A stretch of 64,000 nucleotides of DNA from Qipengyuania xiamenensis (GTDB lineage: Bacteria > Pseudomonadota > Alphaproteobacteria > Sphingomonadales > Sphingomonadaceae). Made by a program: the position numbers and the translations under genes. How positions within the stretch are numbered: the stretch's first letter is position 1; each line of letters opens with the position of its first letter. The notes beneath the pieces were generated by a model. It was not told where the DNA came from. It searched no databases and saw nothing but the letters and a program-made list of their open reading frames with translations. This document shows, piece after piece, positions 1-8,933 of the stretch. The stretch spans positions 1,364,001 through 1,428,000 of the forward strand of contig NZ_JAIGNM010000001.1 of NCBI RefSeq assembly GCF_019711495.1, given 5' to 3'.

Positions 1-1431
1 GGCGATGCGCTGAGCGGAGAGGACAGCATCGGCGGTGGCGGCACGGTCTGGGATTCGATGGCCTACGACCCCGACCTCGACCTTCTCTATATCGGCGTTG
101 GCAACGGAAGCCCGTGGAACCGCGCCTATCGCAGCCCGGGCGAAGACGGCACCGGTGAAGGCGACAACCTCTATCTATCCAGCATCGTCGCGATCCGCCC
201 CGATACGGGCGAATACGTCTGGCACTACCAGACGACGCCGGGCGAGACATGGGACTACACGGCGACGCAGCACATCGTACTCGCCGACATGGAAATCGAT
301 GGCCGGGAACGACAGGTGCTGATGCAGGCGCCCAAGAACGGTTATTTCTACGTCCTCGACCGCGCGACGGGCGAGTTCATTTCGGCACAGCCTTACATCC
401 CGCAAAACTGGTCGACCGGCATGACCGAAGACGGTCGCCCGATCATGAACCCGGAAACGCGGATCGATATCACGGGCCAGCCCGCGCTCGTCATGCCGGG
501 CCCGCTGGGCGGCCATAACTGGCACCCGATGGCCTATCACCCGGGCGAGAACCTCGTTTACATCCCGGCCTTCGAAGCCGCGATGCTGTACGTGCCGGAA
601 GCGAACTGGAAGCCCGACCGTGCGCGCGGCTTCAATGTCGGGTTCGATCTGGGCGCTGGCGATCTCCCACCCGATCTCGGGATGCGGCGCGAGATCCAGG
701 GCACGATCAAGGGCATGCTCGTCGCCTGGGACCCGGTCGCACAGGAGCCGCGCTGGACGGTCGAACATCCCGGTCCGTGGAACGGCGGCCTGCTCGCGAC
801 CGGCGGCGGCCTTGTCTTCCAAGGCAATTCGGGCAGCGAGTTCGCCGCCTACAACTCGGCCACGGGCGACAAGCTATGGAGCTTCGCTGCGCAGACGGGC
901 GTGGTGGCACCGCCGATGACCTACACGGTGAACGGCGAGCAATATGTGGCGGTCCTTGCCGGCTGGGGCGGCGCTTTCGCGCTCACGGTCGACGGCGAAA
1001 TGATCGACAACATGCGACCGGTCCGCAACATCAGCCGCCTGCTCGTCTTCAAGCTGGGTGGCGGTGAGGCACTGCCGGACGAGCCCGACTTCGCACTCGC
1101 CCCGCTCGATCCGCCGCTCTCGCGCGCCAATGCGGAGACGATCGAACTCGGACGGGCGAAATATGCGCGTTACTGCGCTGTCTGCCATGCGCCTGCCGCA
1201 GTCGGCTCGACCGAACTGCCCGACTTGCGCCGTTCGGGCGCTCTGGAGAACCGCACCGCATGGCTGCAGATCGTTCACGGCGGGGCGCTGAAGGACAACG
1301 GCATGGCAAGCTTTGCCGACTCGCTCTCGGAAGACGAAATCGATGCGATCCGCCAGTATGTCATCAAGCGCGCCAACGAGGACAAGCAAATGGAAGTCGA
1401 ACGCGCCAAGACGCGCGTCGCCGGGCGCTGA
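1..1431 (+). CDS. PQQ-dependent quinohemoprotein alcohol dehydrogenase, C-terminal part (partial at left edge)
   Basis: The reading frame is open from base 1, so the N-terminus lies outside the window; about 476 residues remain of a family usually near 700. It shows the PQQ beta-propeller with W-motif repeats (for example GDKLWSFAAQTG and LVAWDPVAQEPRW), followed by a C-terminal cytochrome c domain with heme-binding CAVCH near residue 394 and a likely axial Met in NGMASF near 434. Known members are periplasmic and oxidise alcohols or aldehydes, passing electrons to the respiratory chain; the substrate cannot be told from sequence. Its TGA stop abuts the purU stop (TGATCA). The fused heme domain supports the quinohemoprotein class. 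Confidence 0.9.
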   Translation, partial: GDALSGEDSIGGGGTVWDSMAYDPDLDLLYIGVGNGSPWNRAYRSPGEDGTGEGDNLYLSSIVAIRPDTGEYVWHYQTTPGETWDYTATQHIVLADMEIDGRERQVLMQAPKNGYFYVLDRATGEFISAQPYIPQNWSTGMTEDGRPIMNPETRIDITGQPALVMPGPLGGHNWHPMAYHPGENLVYIPAFEAAMLYVPEANWKPDRARGFNVGFDLGAGDLPPDLGMRREIQGTIKGMLVAWDPVAQEPRWTVEHPGPWNGGLLATGGGLVFQGNSGSEFAAYNSATGDKLWSFAAQTGVVAPPMTYTVNGEQYVAVLAGWGGAFALTVDGEMIDNMRPVRNISRLLVFKLGGGEALPDEPDFALAPLDPPLSRANAETIELGRAKYARYCAVCHAPAAVGSTELPDLRRSGALENRTAWLQIVHGGALKDNGMASFADSLSEDEIDAIRQYVIKRANEDKQMEVERAKTRVAGR

Positions 1432-2286
1432 TCAGCTCCTGAAGACCACCGTGCGCTGACCGTTGAGGAGCACCCGCTCCTCGAGGTGGAGGCGCACGGC
1501 TTCGGCCAGCACGCGGCTTTCGATCTCGCGGCCCTTGCGCACCAGCTCTTCCGGCGTGTCGGCATGGCTGATGGGCTCTGCCGCCTGGTGGATGATCGGG
1601 CCTTCGTCGAGATCGGTAGTGACGTAGTGCGCGCTCGCCCCGATCATCTTCACGCCGCGCTCGTAGGCCTGGTGATAGGGCTTGGCGCCCTTGAAGCCGG
1701 GCAGGAACGAGTGGTGGATGTTGATGCAGCGCCCGGCGAAATGCGCCGCCTGCTCGTCCGACAGGATCTGCATGTAACGCGCGAGCACCACCAGTTCCGC
1801 TTCGTATCGCTCGGCGAGCTCGCGGACCTGCGCTTCCTGCTGTGACTTGGTCTCGCGCGTGATCGGCAGGTGGTGAAAGGGAATGTCGCCCAGATGGGTG
1901 TGCTCGATCGCCTCGCGCGGGTGGTTCGAGACGATGGCGACCGGTTCCATCGGCATCTCGCCGATCCGCCAGCGGTAGAGCAGGTCGGCGAGGCAATGGT
2001 CGAACTTGCTGACCATGACCAGCACGCGGCGCGGCCGGTCGCGCAGGGCGAGCTTCCAGTCCATGCCGTATTCCCCGGCCAGCGCCGCGAAATCGGACCG
2101 GATCGCTTCACGCGAAACCTCACCCGGGTCGAATTCCACCCGCATGAAGAAGGCGTCCGAGGCGCGGTCGTTGAACTGCTGCGCTTCAAGGATATTGCCC
2201 CCGCGTTCGAACAGGAACGAGGAAACGCGGGCAGTGATACCCGGACGGTCGGCACAGGAGAGGGTAAGGACGAGAGGTTCGGACAT
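1432..2286 (-). CDS. purU: formyltetrahydrofolate deformylase
   Basis: 284 residues, the usual length. An N-terminal ACT domain (about 1-85, starting [14 protein letters not shown]) precedes a formyltransferase-fold domain with [19 protein letters not shown] and the later [17 protein letters not shown], carrying the Asn, His and Asp expected for hydrolysis. PurU hydrolyses 10-formyl-THF to THF and formate, balancing one-carbon pools. The formate can feed PurT, encoded three genes upstream on the same strand. The ATG start begins the ACT domain directly. Confidence 0.95.
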   Translation of the reverse strand: MSEPLVLTLSCADRPGITARVSSFLFERGGNILEAQQFNDRASDAFFMRVEFDPGEVSREAIRSDFAALAGEYGMDWKLALRDRPRRVLVMVSKFDHCLADLLYRWRIGEMPMEPVAIVSNHPREAIEHTHLGDIPFHHLPITRETKSQQEAQVRELAERYEAELVVLARYMQILSDEQAAHFAGRCINIHHSFLPGFKGAKPYHQAYERGVKMIGASAHYVTTDLDEGPIIHQAAEPISHADTPEELVRKGREIESRVLAEAVRLHLEERVLLNGQRTVVFRS

Positions 2287-2356
2287 GGTCGGCTTTTGGC
2301 GTGGCAGCAGGCGATCGGCAAACGCAAAGCGCTAGGCAGACCCCAAGCGCTCGTTT

Positions 2357-2680
2357 CTAGGCGTCGAGTTCGAAGATGACCTCGTGAAACCCGGTCTCGC
2401 GCAATCCAGTCTCGATTAGGGCCTTTTGCGTCTCGTCGAGATCGCCATCGAAGCGCACGACATGGGCGATGGGCTCTTTCAGCGAGAAGCCGCCTTCTGC
2501 GAGGACCTGCCGCATCGCCCTGACGAGCGTGTCTTCGAAATATCGGGCATGCTCGACCAGCCTCGCATCGGAGGAAAAGGCAAACTCCGCGCGCATATCA
2601 ACGAATGTGCCGCTGCCCCGGTGCGTCACCTGTACGCGGTCGCGGTATATCGCGACATCGAGGTCGAGGCGGTGGATCAC
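2357..2680 (-). CDS. hypothetical protein, 107 aa
   Basis: I do not recognise this family. The protein is soluble, with no signal peptide or membrane segment, alternating beta-type segments at the N-terminus (RLDLDVAIYRDRVQVTHRG) and a helical middle (ARYFEDTLVRAMRQVL). Translation starts at GTG five bases after the TAA of the flavin oxidoreductase gene, so it is probably co-translated with it. Third positions are G/C-rich like its neighbours, which supports a real gene. Function unknown. Confidence 0.6.
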   Translation of the reverse strand: MIHRLDLDVAIYRDRVQVTHRGSGTFVDMRAEFAFSSDARLVEHARYFEDTLVRAMRQVLAEGGFSLKEPIAHVVRFDGDLDETQKALIETGLRETGFHEVIFELDA

Positions 2681-2684
2681 ATCC

Positions 2685-3701
2685 TTATCGGCGCGTCAGC
2701 GCTTCCTCGCTCTGGGCCATGAGCTTTTCGATAATGACCGCCACCGGCTCTTCTTCCTTGAGCATGCCGACCGACTGGCCTGCCATCAGGCTGCCGTTCT
2801 CGACATCGCCGTCGATCACCGCGCGGCGCAGTGCGCCTGCCCAATAGTGTTCGATCTGCAATTGGGCTTCTTCCATCGCGATTTCCTCGCGGTCGAGCGT
2901 GCCGGCCACTTCGATCTGCTTGCGGGTAAATTCCTCGGTGCCCTTGTTCTTGAGCGCGCGGACCGGAATGACCGGCAGGCGCGGGTCGACCTGCACGCTG
3001 GCAATTGCGTCGCGGGCATTTGCGCGGAAGAAGGCTTTCTTGAAGTTCTCGTGGGCGATGCTTTCACTTGCACAGGCGAAGCGCGTGCCGAGCTGGACGC
3101 CTGCCGCGCCCATTTCGAGATAGCCGGCCATGGCATTGCCGCGGCCAATGCCGCCGGCCACGAAGATGATGTGGTCCTCGCTCAGTTCGGGAAGCATTTC
3201 CTGTGCGAGGACGCTGGTCGAAACGGGACCGATATGGCCGCCGGCTTCCATGCCTTCGATCACCAATGCATCGGCGCCCGAACGTAGGAGCTTCTTGGCG
3301 AGCGCCAGCGTCGGCGCGAAACAGATGACCTTGGCGGGGTTCTCGCCGCCCTTGATCGCCTCGACACTGCCCTTGGGCGGAATGCCGCCGGCCAGCACCA
3401 CGTGGCTCACGCCCGCCTTGTCGCACACTTCGATCAGGTCGAAGAGCTGCGGGTGCATGGTGATGAGGTTCACGCCGAAGGGCTTGTCGGTCAGCTTCTG
3501 CGTCTCGGCGATCTCGGTCTCGAGCAGTTCGGGCGTCATCGCACCGCAGGCGATGACGCCGAAGCCGCCGGCATTGGAGATGGCGGAGACGAGGTTGCGC
3601 TCCGAGACCCAGCTCATGGCACCGCAAAGGATGGCGTAGCGCGAGCCGAGGAATTCTGCGCCGCGCTGCATCAGGCGGTCGGTCTTGGGATAGGTAGTCA
3701 T
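2685..3701 (-). CDS. NAD(P)H-dependent flavin oxidoreductase (nitronate monooxygenase / FabK-like)
   Basis: 338 residues from ATG (MTTYPKTDR); a longer in-frame start exists but adds seven non-conserved residues. TIM-barrel FMN enzyme of the 2-nitropropane dioxygenase family: PIxxGAMSWVS-type start, SNAGGFGVI near residue 50, EGMEAGGHIG near 155, GGIGRGNAMAGYLEMGAAGVQLGT in the phosphate-binding region. Members oxidise nitronates or reduce enoyl-ACP or quinones; the sequence alone does not decide. It sits between purT and a small unknown gene with which it is likely co-transcribed. Confidence 0.85.
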   Translation of the reverse strand: MTTYPKTDRLMQRGAEFLGSRYAILCGAMSWVSERNLVSAISNAGGFGVIACGAMTPELLETEIAETQKLTDKPFGVNLITMHPQLFDLIEVCDKAGVSHVVLAGGIPPKGSVEAIKGGENPAKVICFAPTLALAKKLLRSGADALVIEGMEAGGHIGPVSTSVLAQEMLPELSEDHIIFVAGGIGRGNAMAGYLEMGAAGVQLGTRFACASESIAHENFKKAFFRANARDAIASVQVDPRLPVIPVRALKNKGTEEFTRKQIEVAGTLDREEIAMEEAQLQIEHYWAGALRRAVIDGDVENGSLMAGQSVGMLKEEEPVAVIIEKLMAQSEEALTRR

Positions 3702-3745
3702 ACGTGGCCGCTTAGGGCGCACCCGCCCTTACGGCAAGCGGGTTC

Positions 3746-4909
3746 CTAGTCGCCGTAGACGATGCGCACCTTGTGCGCGGCATCGCGGGCCTTGCGGCGG
3801 GCCTCGTCGGTGTCGCCTGCGGTCGCGAGCGTCACTCCCATGCGGCGAAACGGCCGGCTCGTGGGCTTGGCGAAGATGCGCAGGTCGGTACCGTCTTCCT
3901 CCAGCGCCTCGGCCAGGCCGGCATAGGACAGCTCGGCGCTGTCGCGATCGGCAAGGATCACTGCGCTGGCCGAGGGACGCGCACGCAGCTGCGCTGGCAC
4001 GGGCAATCCCATTACCGCGCGGGCATGAAGGTCGAACTCGGTCAGGTTCTGGCTGACCAGCGTGACCATGCCCGTGTCATGCGGACGCGGGCTGAGTTCG
4101 GAGAAGATGACCTCCTCGCCCTTCACGAAGAATTCGACGCCGAACAGGCCATAGCCGCCCAGATCGTCCACCACCTTGCGCGCCATCTCCTGCGCCTTGG
4201 CAATGGCGGCATCGGACATTGGCGTGGGCTGCCAGCTTTCCTGGTAATCGCCGCGTTCCTGCCGGTGGCCGATCGGCGGGCAGAAGGTCACGCCCTTCTT
4301 GTGGCGAACCGTCAGCAGGGTGATCTCGTAATCGAAATCGACGAACTGCTCGACGATCACGCGCTGGCGGTCGCCGCGCATATTGGCACAGGCATAGTCC
4401 CACGCATCTTCGAGCTTGTCCTCTTCACGCACCGTGCTCTGGCCCTTGCCGCTGGACGACATGACCGGCTTGATGACGCAGGGGAAACCGGTGTGCTCTG
4501 CAGCCGCCTTCACCTCGTCGAGGTTCTTGGCATAGCGATAGCGCGACGTGACAAGACCCAGCTCGTTCGCCGCAAGATCGCGGATCGCATCGCGGTTCAT
4601 CGTCAGCTGCGCGGCGCGGGCTGACGGGACAACGGTGAAGCCTTCCTCTTCGAGCTCAGCGAGCACGGCGGTGCGGATCGCCTCTATCTCGGGCACGATG
4701 TAGTCGGGACGGTGCTTCTCTGCCGCTGCGCGCAGCTTCTCGCCATCGAGCATCGAGAAGACTTCGCGGTCGTCCGCCACCTGCATGGCGGGCGCATCGT
4801 CATAGGCATCGCAGGCGACGACATGCGCGCCGAGCCGCTTCGCCGAGATCACGAACTCGCGGCCCAGTTCACCCGAGCCGAGGAGGAGGATCTTCGCGGT
4901 GTGGCTCAT
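3746..4909 (-). CDS. purT: formate-dependent phosphoribosylglycinamide formyltransferase
   Basis: 387 residues; the ATG at 4909 ([18 protein letters not shown]) follows a good GGGAG site and matches the family N-terminus, so the 31-residue upstream extension is rejected. ATP-grasp enzyme: Rossmann-like N-terminus [10 protein letters not shown], then [17 protein letters not shown] and a metal-binding [16 protein letters not shown]. It makes formyl-GAR from GAR, ATP and formate in purine synthesis. It starts just after a small membrane protein gene in a leftward lysC-orf92-purT unit. PurU nearby can supply its formate. Confidence 0.95.
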   Translation of the reverse strand: MSHTAKILLLGSGELGREFVISAKRLGAHVVACDAYDDAPAMQVADDREVFSMLDGEKLRAAAEKHRPDYIVPEIEAIRTAVLAELEEEGFTVVPSARAAQLTMNRDAIRDLAANELGLVTSRYRYAKNLDEVKAAAEHTGFPCVIKPVMSSSGKGQSTVREEDKLEDAWDYACANMRGDRQRVIVEQFVDFDYEITLLTVRHKKGVTFCPPIGHRQERGDYQESWQPTPMSDAAIAKAQEMARKVVDDLGGYGLFGVEFFVKGEEVIFSELSPRPHDTGMVTLVSQNLTEFDLHARAVMGLPVPAQLRARPSASAVILADRDSAELSYAGLAEALEEDGTDLRIFAKPTSRPFRRMGVTLATAGDTDEARRKARDAAHKVRIVYGD

Positions 4910-4910
4910 G

Positions 4911-5189
4911 TCAGCTTCTCCCTCGCTTGCCCCCGCCGCCGGGCCAGCGGGTATTGCGTCGGACTTGATAGTGGAAAATGAGTGCGGTGATGAAAGAGGC
5001 AAGGAACGTCAGGCCGAGGGCGGCGCCGGCATCATAAAAGATTCCGTTCCAGCTCCTGCCATTGTACTCTCCCGAGAGCGCCTGAAGGACAATTGCGATA
5101 ACCGCCAGCGTCCCGAAAACCATATACGCACGCCATGTGCTTCGAACGATGGCGCGCCACCCTCTCCAGATGCCGCGCCCGAAACTCAA
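4911..5189 (-). CDS. small membrane protein, 92 aa, between lysC and purT
   Basis: I do not recognise the family. Two hydrophobic segments (about residues 22-40, [18 protein letters not shown], and 53-70, [19 protein letters not shown]) flank a short loop, followed by a basic, Gly-rich tail. The reading frame opens with TTG inside the lysC stop (TTGA overlap) and ends one base before the purT ATG, so position argues for translational coupling. An internal ATG at residue 23 would cut into the first membrane segment. Probably a two-TM inner-membrane protein of unknown role. Confidence 0.6.
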   Translation of the reverse strand: MSFGRGIWRGWRAIVRSTWRAYMVFGTLAVIAIVLQALSGEYNGRSWNGIFYDAGAALGLTFLASFITALIFHYQVRRNTRWPGGGGKRGRS

Positions 5190-6466
5190 GCAGCCTCGTC
5201 CGCCGCGTCGAGGCCGTAGGCGGTGTGCAGCACTCGCACGGCAAGTTCGGTCTCGTCCTCGTCGATCATCACGCTGACCTTGATTTCGGAAGTCGTGATG
5301 GCCTGGATGTTGATCCCGCGGTCGGCCAGCGCCTGGAACATGGTCGCGGCAACGCCGGCGTGGCTTTTCATGCCGACGCCGACGACCGATATCTTGGCAA
5401 TCTTGCTGTCGGTGATGAGGCGGTTGTAGCCGATGTCGTCGCGCTTGTCCTCGAGCAGCGCCTGCGCGCGGGCGAGGTCGGCCTGCGGCACGGTGAAGGT
5501 CACGTCGGTCTCACCCTTGTCACGGCCGACGTTCTGGATGATCATGTCGACATTGATGCTGGCCTTGGCGAGCGGCTCGAAGATATGCGCCACCGCCCCC
5601 GGCTTGTCGGGCACGCGGGTGAGGATCACCTTCGCTTCGTTCTTGTCATGCGCGATGCCTGTTACGTGCTGGCGTTCCACGAGGCCCTTCTCCACCAATT
5701 CGTTCATTTCCTCTTCCGACACGATCATCGTACCCGGAAGTTCGTCTGCGGGGACAGCGTCGTCGCCCACGAAGCTGGAGAGGACCTGCACGCGCACGCC
5801 CTCCTTCATCGCAAGGCCCACGCTGCGGGTCTGCAGCACCTTGGCCCCCACGCTCGCCAGTTCGAGCATTTCCTCGTAGGTCACTGCCTTCAGCTTGCGC
5901 GCCTTGGCAACGATCCGCGGGTCGGTCGTGTAGACCCCGTCGACGTCGGTATAGATGTCGCAGCGATCCGCCTTGACCGCAGCCGCCACGGCTACGGCAG
6001 AGGTGTCCGAACCGCCGCGACCCATGGTCGTGATGCGGCCTTCTTCGGACACGCCCTGGAAACCGGGAATGACCGCGATCTCTCCGGCAGCCATGGATTT
6101 CGCCAGCGCCTCGCCGTCGATGCTGTCGACGCGGGCCTTGGCATGCGCCTCGATCGTGCGGACGGGCAATTGCCAGCCGAGCCAGCTGCGCGCCTTGCAG
6201 CCGAGCGATTGCAGGGTGAGTGCCAGAAGGCCCGAGGTCACCTGTTCGCCGCTGGCGACGACAACGTCATATTCCGCCGGATCGTAAAGCGCGTTCGCCT
6301 CGCGGCAGAAGTTCACCAGCCGGTCGGTCTCGCCCGCCATCGCGCTGACGACGACCGCAACCTCGTTGCCGCCCGCCGCCTGTTTGCGCACGATATTGGC
6401 GACGCGGCGAATGCGTTCGGTCCCCGCCATCGAGGTGCCGCCGAATTTCATCACGATACGTGCCAA
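5186..6466 (-). CDS. lysC: aspartate kinase
   Basis: 426 residues, starting at TTG with GGAG nine bases upstream; MARIVMKFGGTSMAG is the standard family start. Kinase domain about 1-240 (KFGGTS, TTMGRGGSDTSAVA, YTDVDGVYTTDPRI), then two ACT domains (about 265-420) that usually bind lysine and/or threonine for feedback control. It catalyses aspartate phosphorylation, the first step to Lys, Met, Thr and diaminopimelate. The gene leads a leftward unit with a small membrane protein and purT, and is divergent from ubiG across 52 bases. Confidence 0.95.
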   Translation of the reverse strand: MARIVMKFGGTSMAGTERIRRVANIVRKQAAGGNEVAVVVSAMAGETDRLVNFCREANALYDPAEYDVVVASGEQVTSGLLALTLQSLGCKARSWLGWQLPVRTIEAHAKARVDSIDGEALAKSMAAGEIAVIPGFQGVSEEGRITTMGRGGSDTSAVAVAAAVKADRCDIYTDVDGVYTTDPRIVAKARKLKAVTYEEMLELASVGAKVLQTRSVGLAMKEGVRVQVLSSFVGDDAVPADELPGTMIVSEEEMNELVEKGLVERQHVTGIAHDKNEAKVILTRVPDKPGAVAHIFEPLAKASINVDMIIQNVGRDKGETDVTFTVPQADLARAQALLEDKRDDIGYNRLITDSKIAKISVVGVGMKSHAGVAATMFQALADRGINIQAITTSEIKVSVMIDEDETELAVRVLHTAYGLDAADEAA

Positions 6467-6518
6467 GCGGGATGTCTCCGTGCTGGAATGCTTACGTTGA
6501 GGCTGCTAGCCACGCCGC

Positions 6519-7277
6519 ATGAGCGATGCAACCACGAGCACTCCAAGCAATACTTCAGCAGGCCAAACGATCCGCCCCGATGAGGCGGCGCATTTCGGCA
6601 AGCTGGCCAAGGACTGGTGGGACCCGAAAGGCTCCTCCGCCATGCTCCACAAGCTCAATCCCGTCCGGCTCGAATTCCTGCGCGAGGCAATCGATTTGCA
6701 CTGGGCAGGCGACATTCGCGATACCAGGCCGCTCGCGGCCAAGAGCGCGCTCGACGTCGGCTGCGGCGCCGGCCTGCTGTGCGAACCGCTGGCGCGTCTC
6801 GGCGGCGAGGTCACCGGGATCGACGCCGCGCCCGAAAACACGGCGGCCGCCGCTCTCCATGCCGAGAGGAGCGGGCTCGATATCCGCTACATGGCAGGCG
6901 AACTGGCGAGCCACGATATCGGCACGTTCGACCTCGTCACCGCGATGGAAGTGATCGAGCATGTCGCCGACAAGCGGGCGTTCGCCTCCCAGCTGGCAGC
7001 GCGGCTGGCCGAAGGCGGGCTGATGGTCCTCTCCACCCCCAATCGCACCGTGCGTTCGCGCACGCTTATGATCGGCGCTGCGGAGGGCTTCGGGCTGATC
7101 CCGAGGGGCACGCATCACTGGGACGATTTCGTCACGCCCGAGGAACTGTCCGACATCCTCGCCGGAGCGGGCCTTTCAATGGGCGAACCACGCGGCATCG
7201 CCTTCTCGCCGATGAAGGGCCTCCACCTCTCCGACGATCTCTCGCTCAACTACATCGTCACTGCGCGAGCGCGCTGA
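6519..7277 (+). CDS. ubiG: bifunctional ubiquinone O-methyltransferase
   Basis: 252 residues. SAM-dependent class I methyltransferase: substrate-entry segment HFGKLAKDWWDPKG near 25, motif I LDVGCGAGLLCEPLARLG near 80, FDLVTAMEVIEHV near 140, and the family-typical STPNRT and GTHHWDDF. UbiG makes both O-methylations of the ubiquinone ring at the inner membrane. ubiE and ubiB lie about 9 kb downstream. The 3' end overlaps glpQ-like gene on the other strand by 20 bases, leaving no room for a terminator. Confidence 0.94.
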   Translation: MSDATTSTPSNTSAGQTIRPDEAAHFGKLAKDWWDPKGSSAMLHKLNPVRLEFLREAIDLHWAGDIRDTRPLAAKSALDVGCGAGLLCEPLARLGGEVTGIDAAPENTAAAALHAERSGLDIRYMAGELASHDIGTFDLVTAMEVIEHVADKRAFASQLAARLAEGGLMVLSTPNRTVRSRTLMIGAAEGFGLIPRGTHHWDDFVTPEELSDILAGAGLSMGEPRGIAFSPMKGLHLSDDLSLNYIVTARAR

Positions 7278-8307
7278 CCACGAGGCCGGGATCGTCGGTG
7301 AAGACACCGTCGATGCCCTGCACCTTCAGGATCGTCACCATGCCGAGCACGTCCCCCGTGCCGTTTTCCGCCGTGCCGCGGCGTAGCATGGGCGGCAGGT
7401 AGGCGTTTTCCTTGCGCAGCGTCCACGCGTGCACGGCAAGTCCGGCTTCGCGTGCATCGTCTACGAGACCGCTCGGAACGCCCTCTGGCCCGAACAGCAG
7501 GCGCAGGTCCGTACCGATCGCATCGGCATAGGTCGCAATTTCGGCGAGCCCGCTCGGCGAGACCATGTCGTCATAGCGAAGCGCCGGTTCGTCCGCCGGC
7601 CCGTCGTCGGGCTTCACGAGCTGCACCAGCGGGACATCGACCAGCCGGTCCAGCCTGCGCAGCGGCCCGACTTCGAAGCTCTGCACGAAAACGGCGTCAT
7701 CCGCATCGTCCAGCTCGGCTTCGCGCAGCGCGCGCACCAGCAGGTCGACGCTGTCTATGCCCTCGTCCTGAAGCAGGAAGGTGGGGTGCTTGAGTTCGGG
7801 ATAGAGGCCGATTGTGCGACCGGTCTCGGCCTCTTTCGCCCGGACCAACTGCACGATCTCAGCGAAGGTCGGGATGGAATAGAGGCCGTCGAACCGCGCA
7901 TTTGCAGGGCGCATGCCGGGGAGGCGCTCCTTTGCGCGCAAGCTGCGTAACTCGGCGAGCGTGAAGTCCTCCGCGAACCAGCCGCTCACCAGACGTCCAT
8001 CGATGGTCTTGCTGCGGCGACGATCGGCAAACTCCTCACGGGCAGCGACATCGGTCGTATCCGAAAGCTCGTTCTCGTGACGCGCGACCAGCACGAGGTC
8101 CTTTGTCACCACGAGGTCCGGCTCGATGTAGTCCGCGCCCTGGTCGATCGCGAGTTCATAGGCGGCCAGAGTGTGTTCGGGACGCTCCCCGCTTGCGCCG
8201 CGGTGGGCGATGACCAGCATTTCGTCGGCAAAAGCGCTCGTTCCGGCTGAGACGAGGCCCAGCATTAGGACAAATTTTACCACGAATCGGGAGAATCGAC
8301 GTGTCAT
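7258..8307 (-). CDS. glpQ: periplasmic glycerophosphodiester phosphodiesterase
   Basis: 349 residues from the ATG at 8307, which has AGGAG ten bases upstream; a longer start is possible but adds no signal-peptide logic. Signal peptide about 1-28 ending TSAFA. GDPD TIM barrel with AHRGASGERPEHTLAAY (catalytic His and metal Glu), DYIEPDLV, HENELSDTT and a second-half YPELKHP, VHAWTLRKEN. It would cleave glycerophosphodiesters to glycerol-3-phosphate and alcohol. Its ATG shares the CATG at 8305-8308 with the divergent small gene. Confidence 0.88.
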   Translation of the reverse strand: MTRRFSRFVVKFVLMLGLVSAGTSAFADEMLVIAHRGASGERPEHTLAAYELAIDQGADYIEPDLVVTKDLVLVARHENELSDTTDVAAREEFADRRRSKTIDGRLVSGWFAEDFTLAELRSLRAKERLPGMRPANARFDGLYSIPTFAEIVQLVRAKEAETGRTIGLYPELKHPTFLLQDEGIDSVDLLVRALREAELDDADDAVFVQSFEVGPLRRLDRLVDVPLVQLVKPDDGPADEPALRYDDMVSPSGLAEIATYADAIGTDLRLLFGPEGVPSGLVDDAREAGLAVHAWTLRKENAYLPPMLRRGTAENGTGDVLGMVTILKVQGIDGVFTDDPGLVVSALAQ

Positions 8308-8473
8308 GTTCAAGAAGCTCCTACTCGGTGCGGCCATCGTGGTTGGACTGATTTACGGTTCCTACGGCGATTACAGCACCATCAAACGCCTGATCGACAG
8401 CACCGCGAACGAGAACGCTCGCGGCTGGACGCACGGCGACAACCATGGCTGGGGCGACAGCAGCGGCTTCTAG
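8306..8473 (+). CDS. small membrane-anchored or exported protein, 55 aa
   Basis: Unrecognised. Begins MFKKLLLGAAIVVGLIYGSYG, a short basic start and one hydrophobic segment, then a polar tail ending WTHGDNHGWGDSSGF with His, Gly and Trp. Codons are C/G-ending like real genes here, and a GGGAG lies 12 bases upstream. Its ATG overlaps the divergent glpQ ATG (one CATG serves both strands), and its TAG is shared as CTAG with the convergent ArsC-like gene. Likely a signal-anchor peptide; function unknown. Confidence 0.55.
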   Translation: MFKKLLLGAAIVVGLIYGSYGDYSTIKRLIDSTANENARGWTHGDNHGWGDSSGF

Positions 8474-8814
8474 AGAGCCGCCTGCCACTCGTCTTCCTTG
8501 AAGCCCACCAGCACCCCGCCGGAATGCTCCGCGACGGGGCGTTTTATCATGCTCGGGTGCTCGGTCATCAAGGCGATCGCCTTGGCGCGGTCGATATCGG
8601 CCTTGTCCGCATCGTCCAGCTTGCGGAAGGTGGTGCCGCGCTTGTTGAGCAGGACCTCCCAGCCAGCAGCATCCGACCAGCGTTCAAGCTTGGCCGCATC
8701 GGCGCCTTCCTTCTTGTAGTCGTGGAAGGCGTAGTCGATGCCGTTCGCATCGAGCCACTTCCTCGCCTTCTTGACGGTGTCGCAATTGGGGATGCCGTAT
8801 AGCTGGATGGTCAA
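8470..8814 (-). CDS. ArsC/Spx/YffB-family thioredoxin-fold reductase-like protein
   Basis: 114 residues from TTG at 8814 (TIQLYGIPNCDTVKKARKWL), with AGGA upstream; the longer in-frame extension is out of line with the family. Short ArsC-family protein with a single Cys in GIPNCDTV near residue 11 in place of CXXC, KRGTTFRKL near 60, and the closing PSMIKRPV. Members are glutathione-linked reductases or regulators; YffB-type proteins have no firmly assigned substrate. A true arsenate role is not supported by neighbours (no ars genes). Confidence 0.82.
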   Translation of the reverse strand: MTIQLYGIPNCDTVKKARKWLDANGIDYAFHDYKKEGADAAKLERWSDAAGWEVLLNKRGTTFRKLDDADKADIDRAKAIALMTEHPSMIKRPVAEHSGGVLVGFKEDEWQAAL

Positions 8815-8924
8815 AGCGTAAGTCCTACAGGCTGGAACGTATGGAACACGGTCCTGCGCGAAAAAGCGCCGGGCCGCAAAACGCGCGCAAGATCGAGACT
8901 GGCGGCGTGATTGTACGGCTTCAT
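8811..8924 (-). CDS. possible 37-aa leader ORF between ruvC and the ArsC-like gene
   Basis: The gap between ruvC and the ArsC-like gene contains an ATG-started frame whose TGA overlaps the TTG start of the next gene (TTGA), the arrangement of a translationally coupled leader. The product (MKPYNHAASLDLARVLRPGA...) has no signal peptide, membrane segment or known motif, and its codons are not clearly biased. It could equally be chance in a 120-base gap. Confidence 0.22.
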   Translation of the reverse strand: MKPYNHAASLDLARVLRPGAFSRRTVFHTFQPVGLTL

Positions 8925-8933
8925 GACAGCTGC

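Noticed and set aside
5135-6583. 482-codon plus-strand frame
   Set aside because: Antisense to lysC; His- and Arg-rich composition typical of a shadow frame.
8470-8814. Arsenate reductase function for the ArsC-family gene
   Set aside because: The short YffB-like form has no arsenic-resistance genes around it; the family name alone does not support that function.
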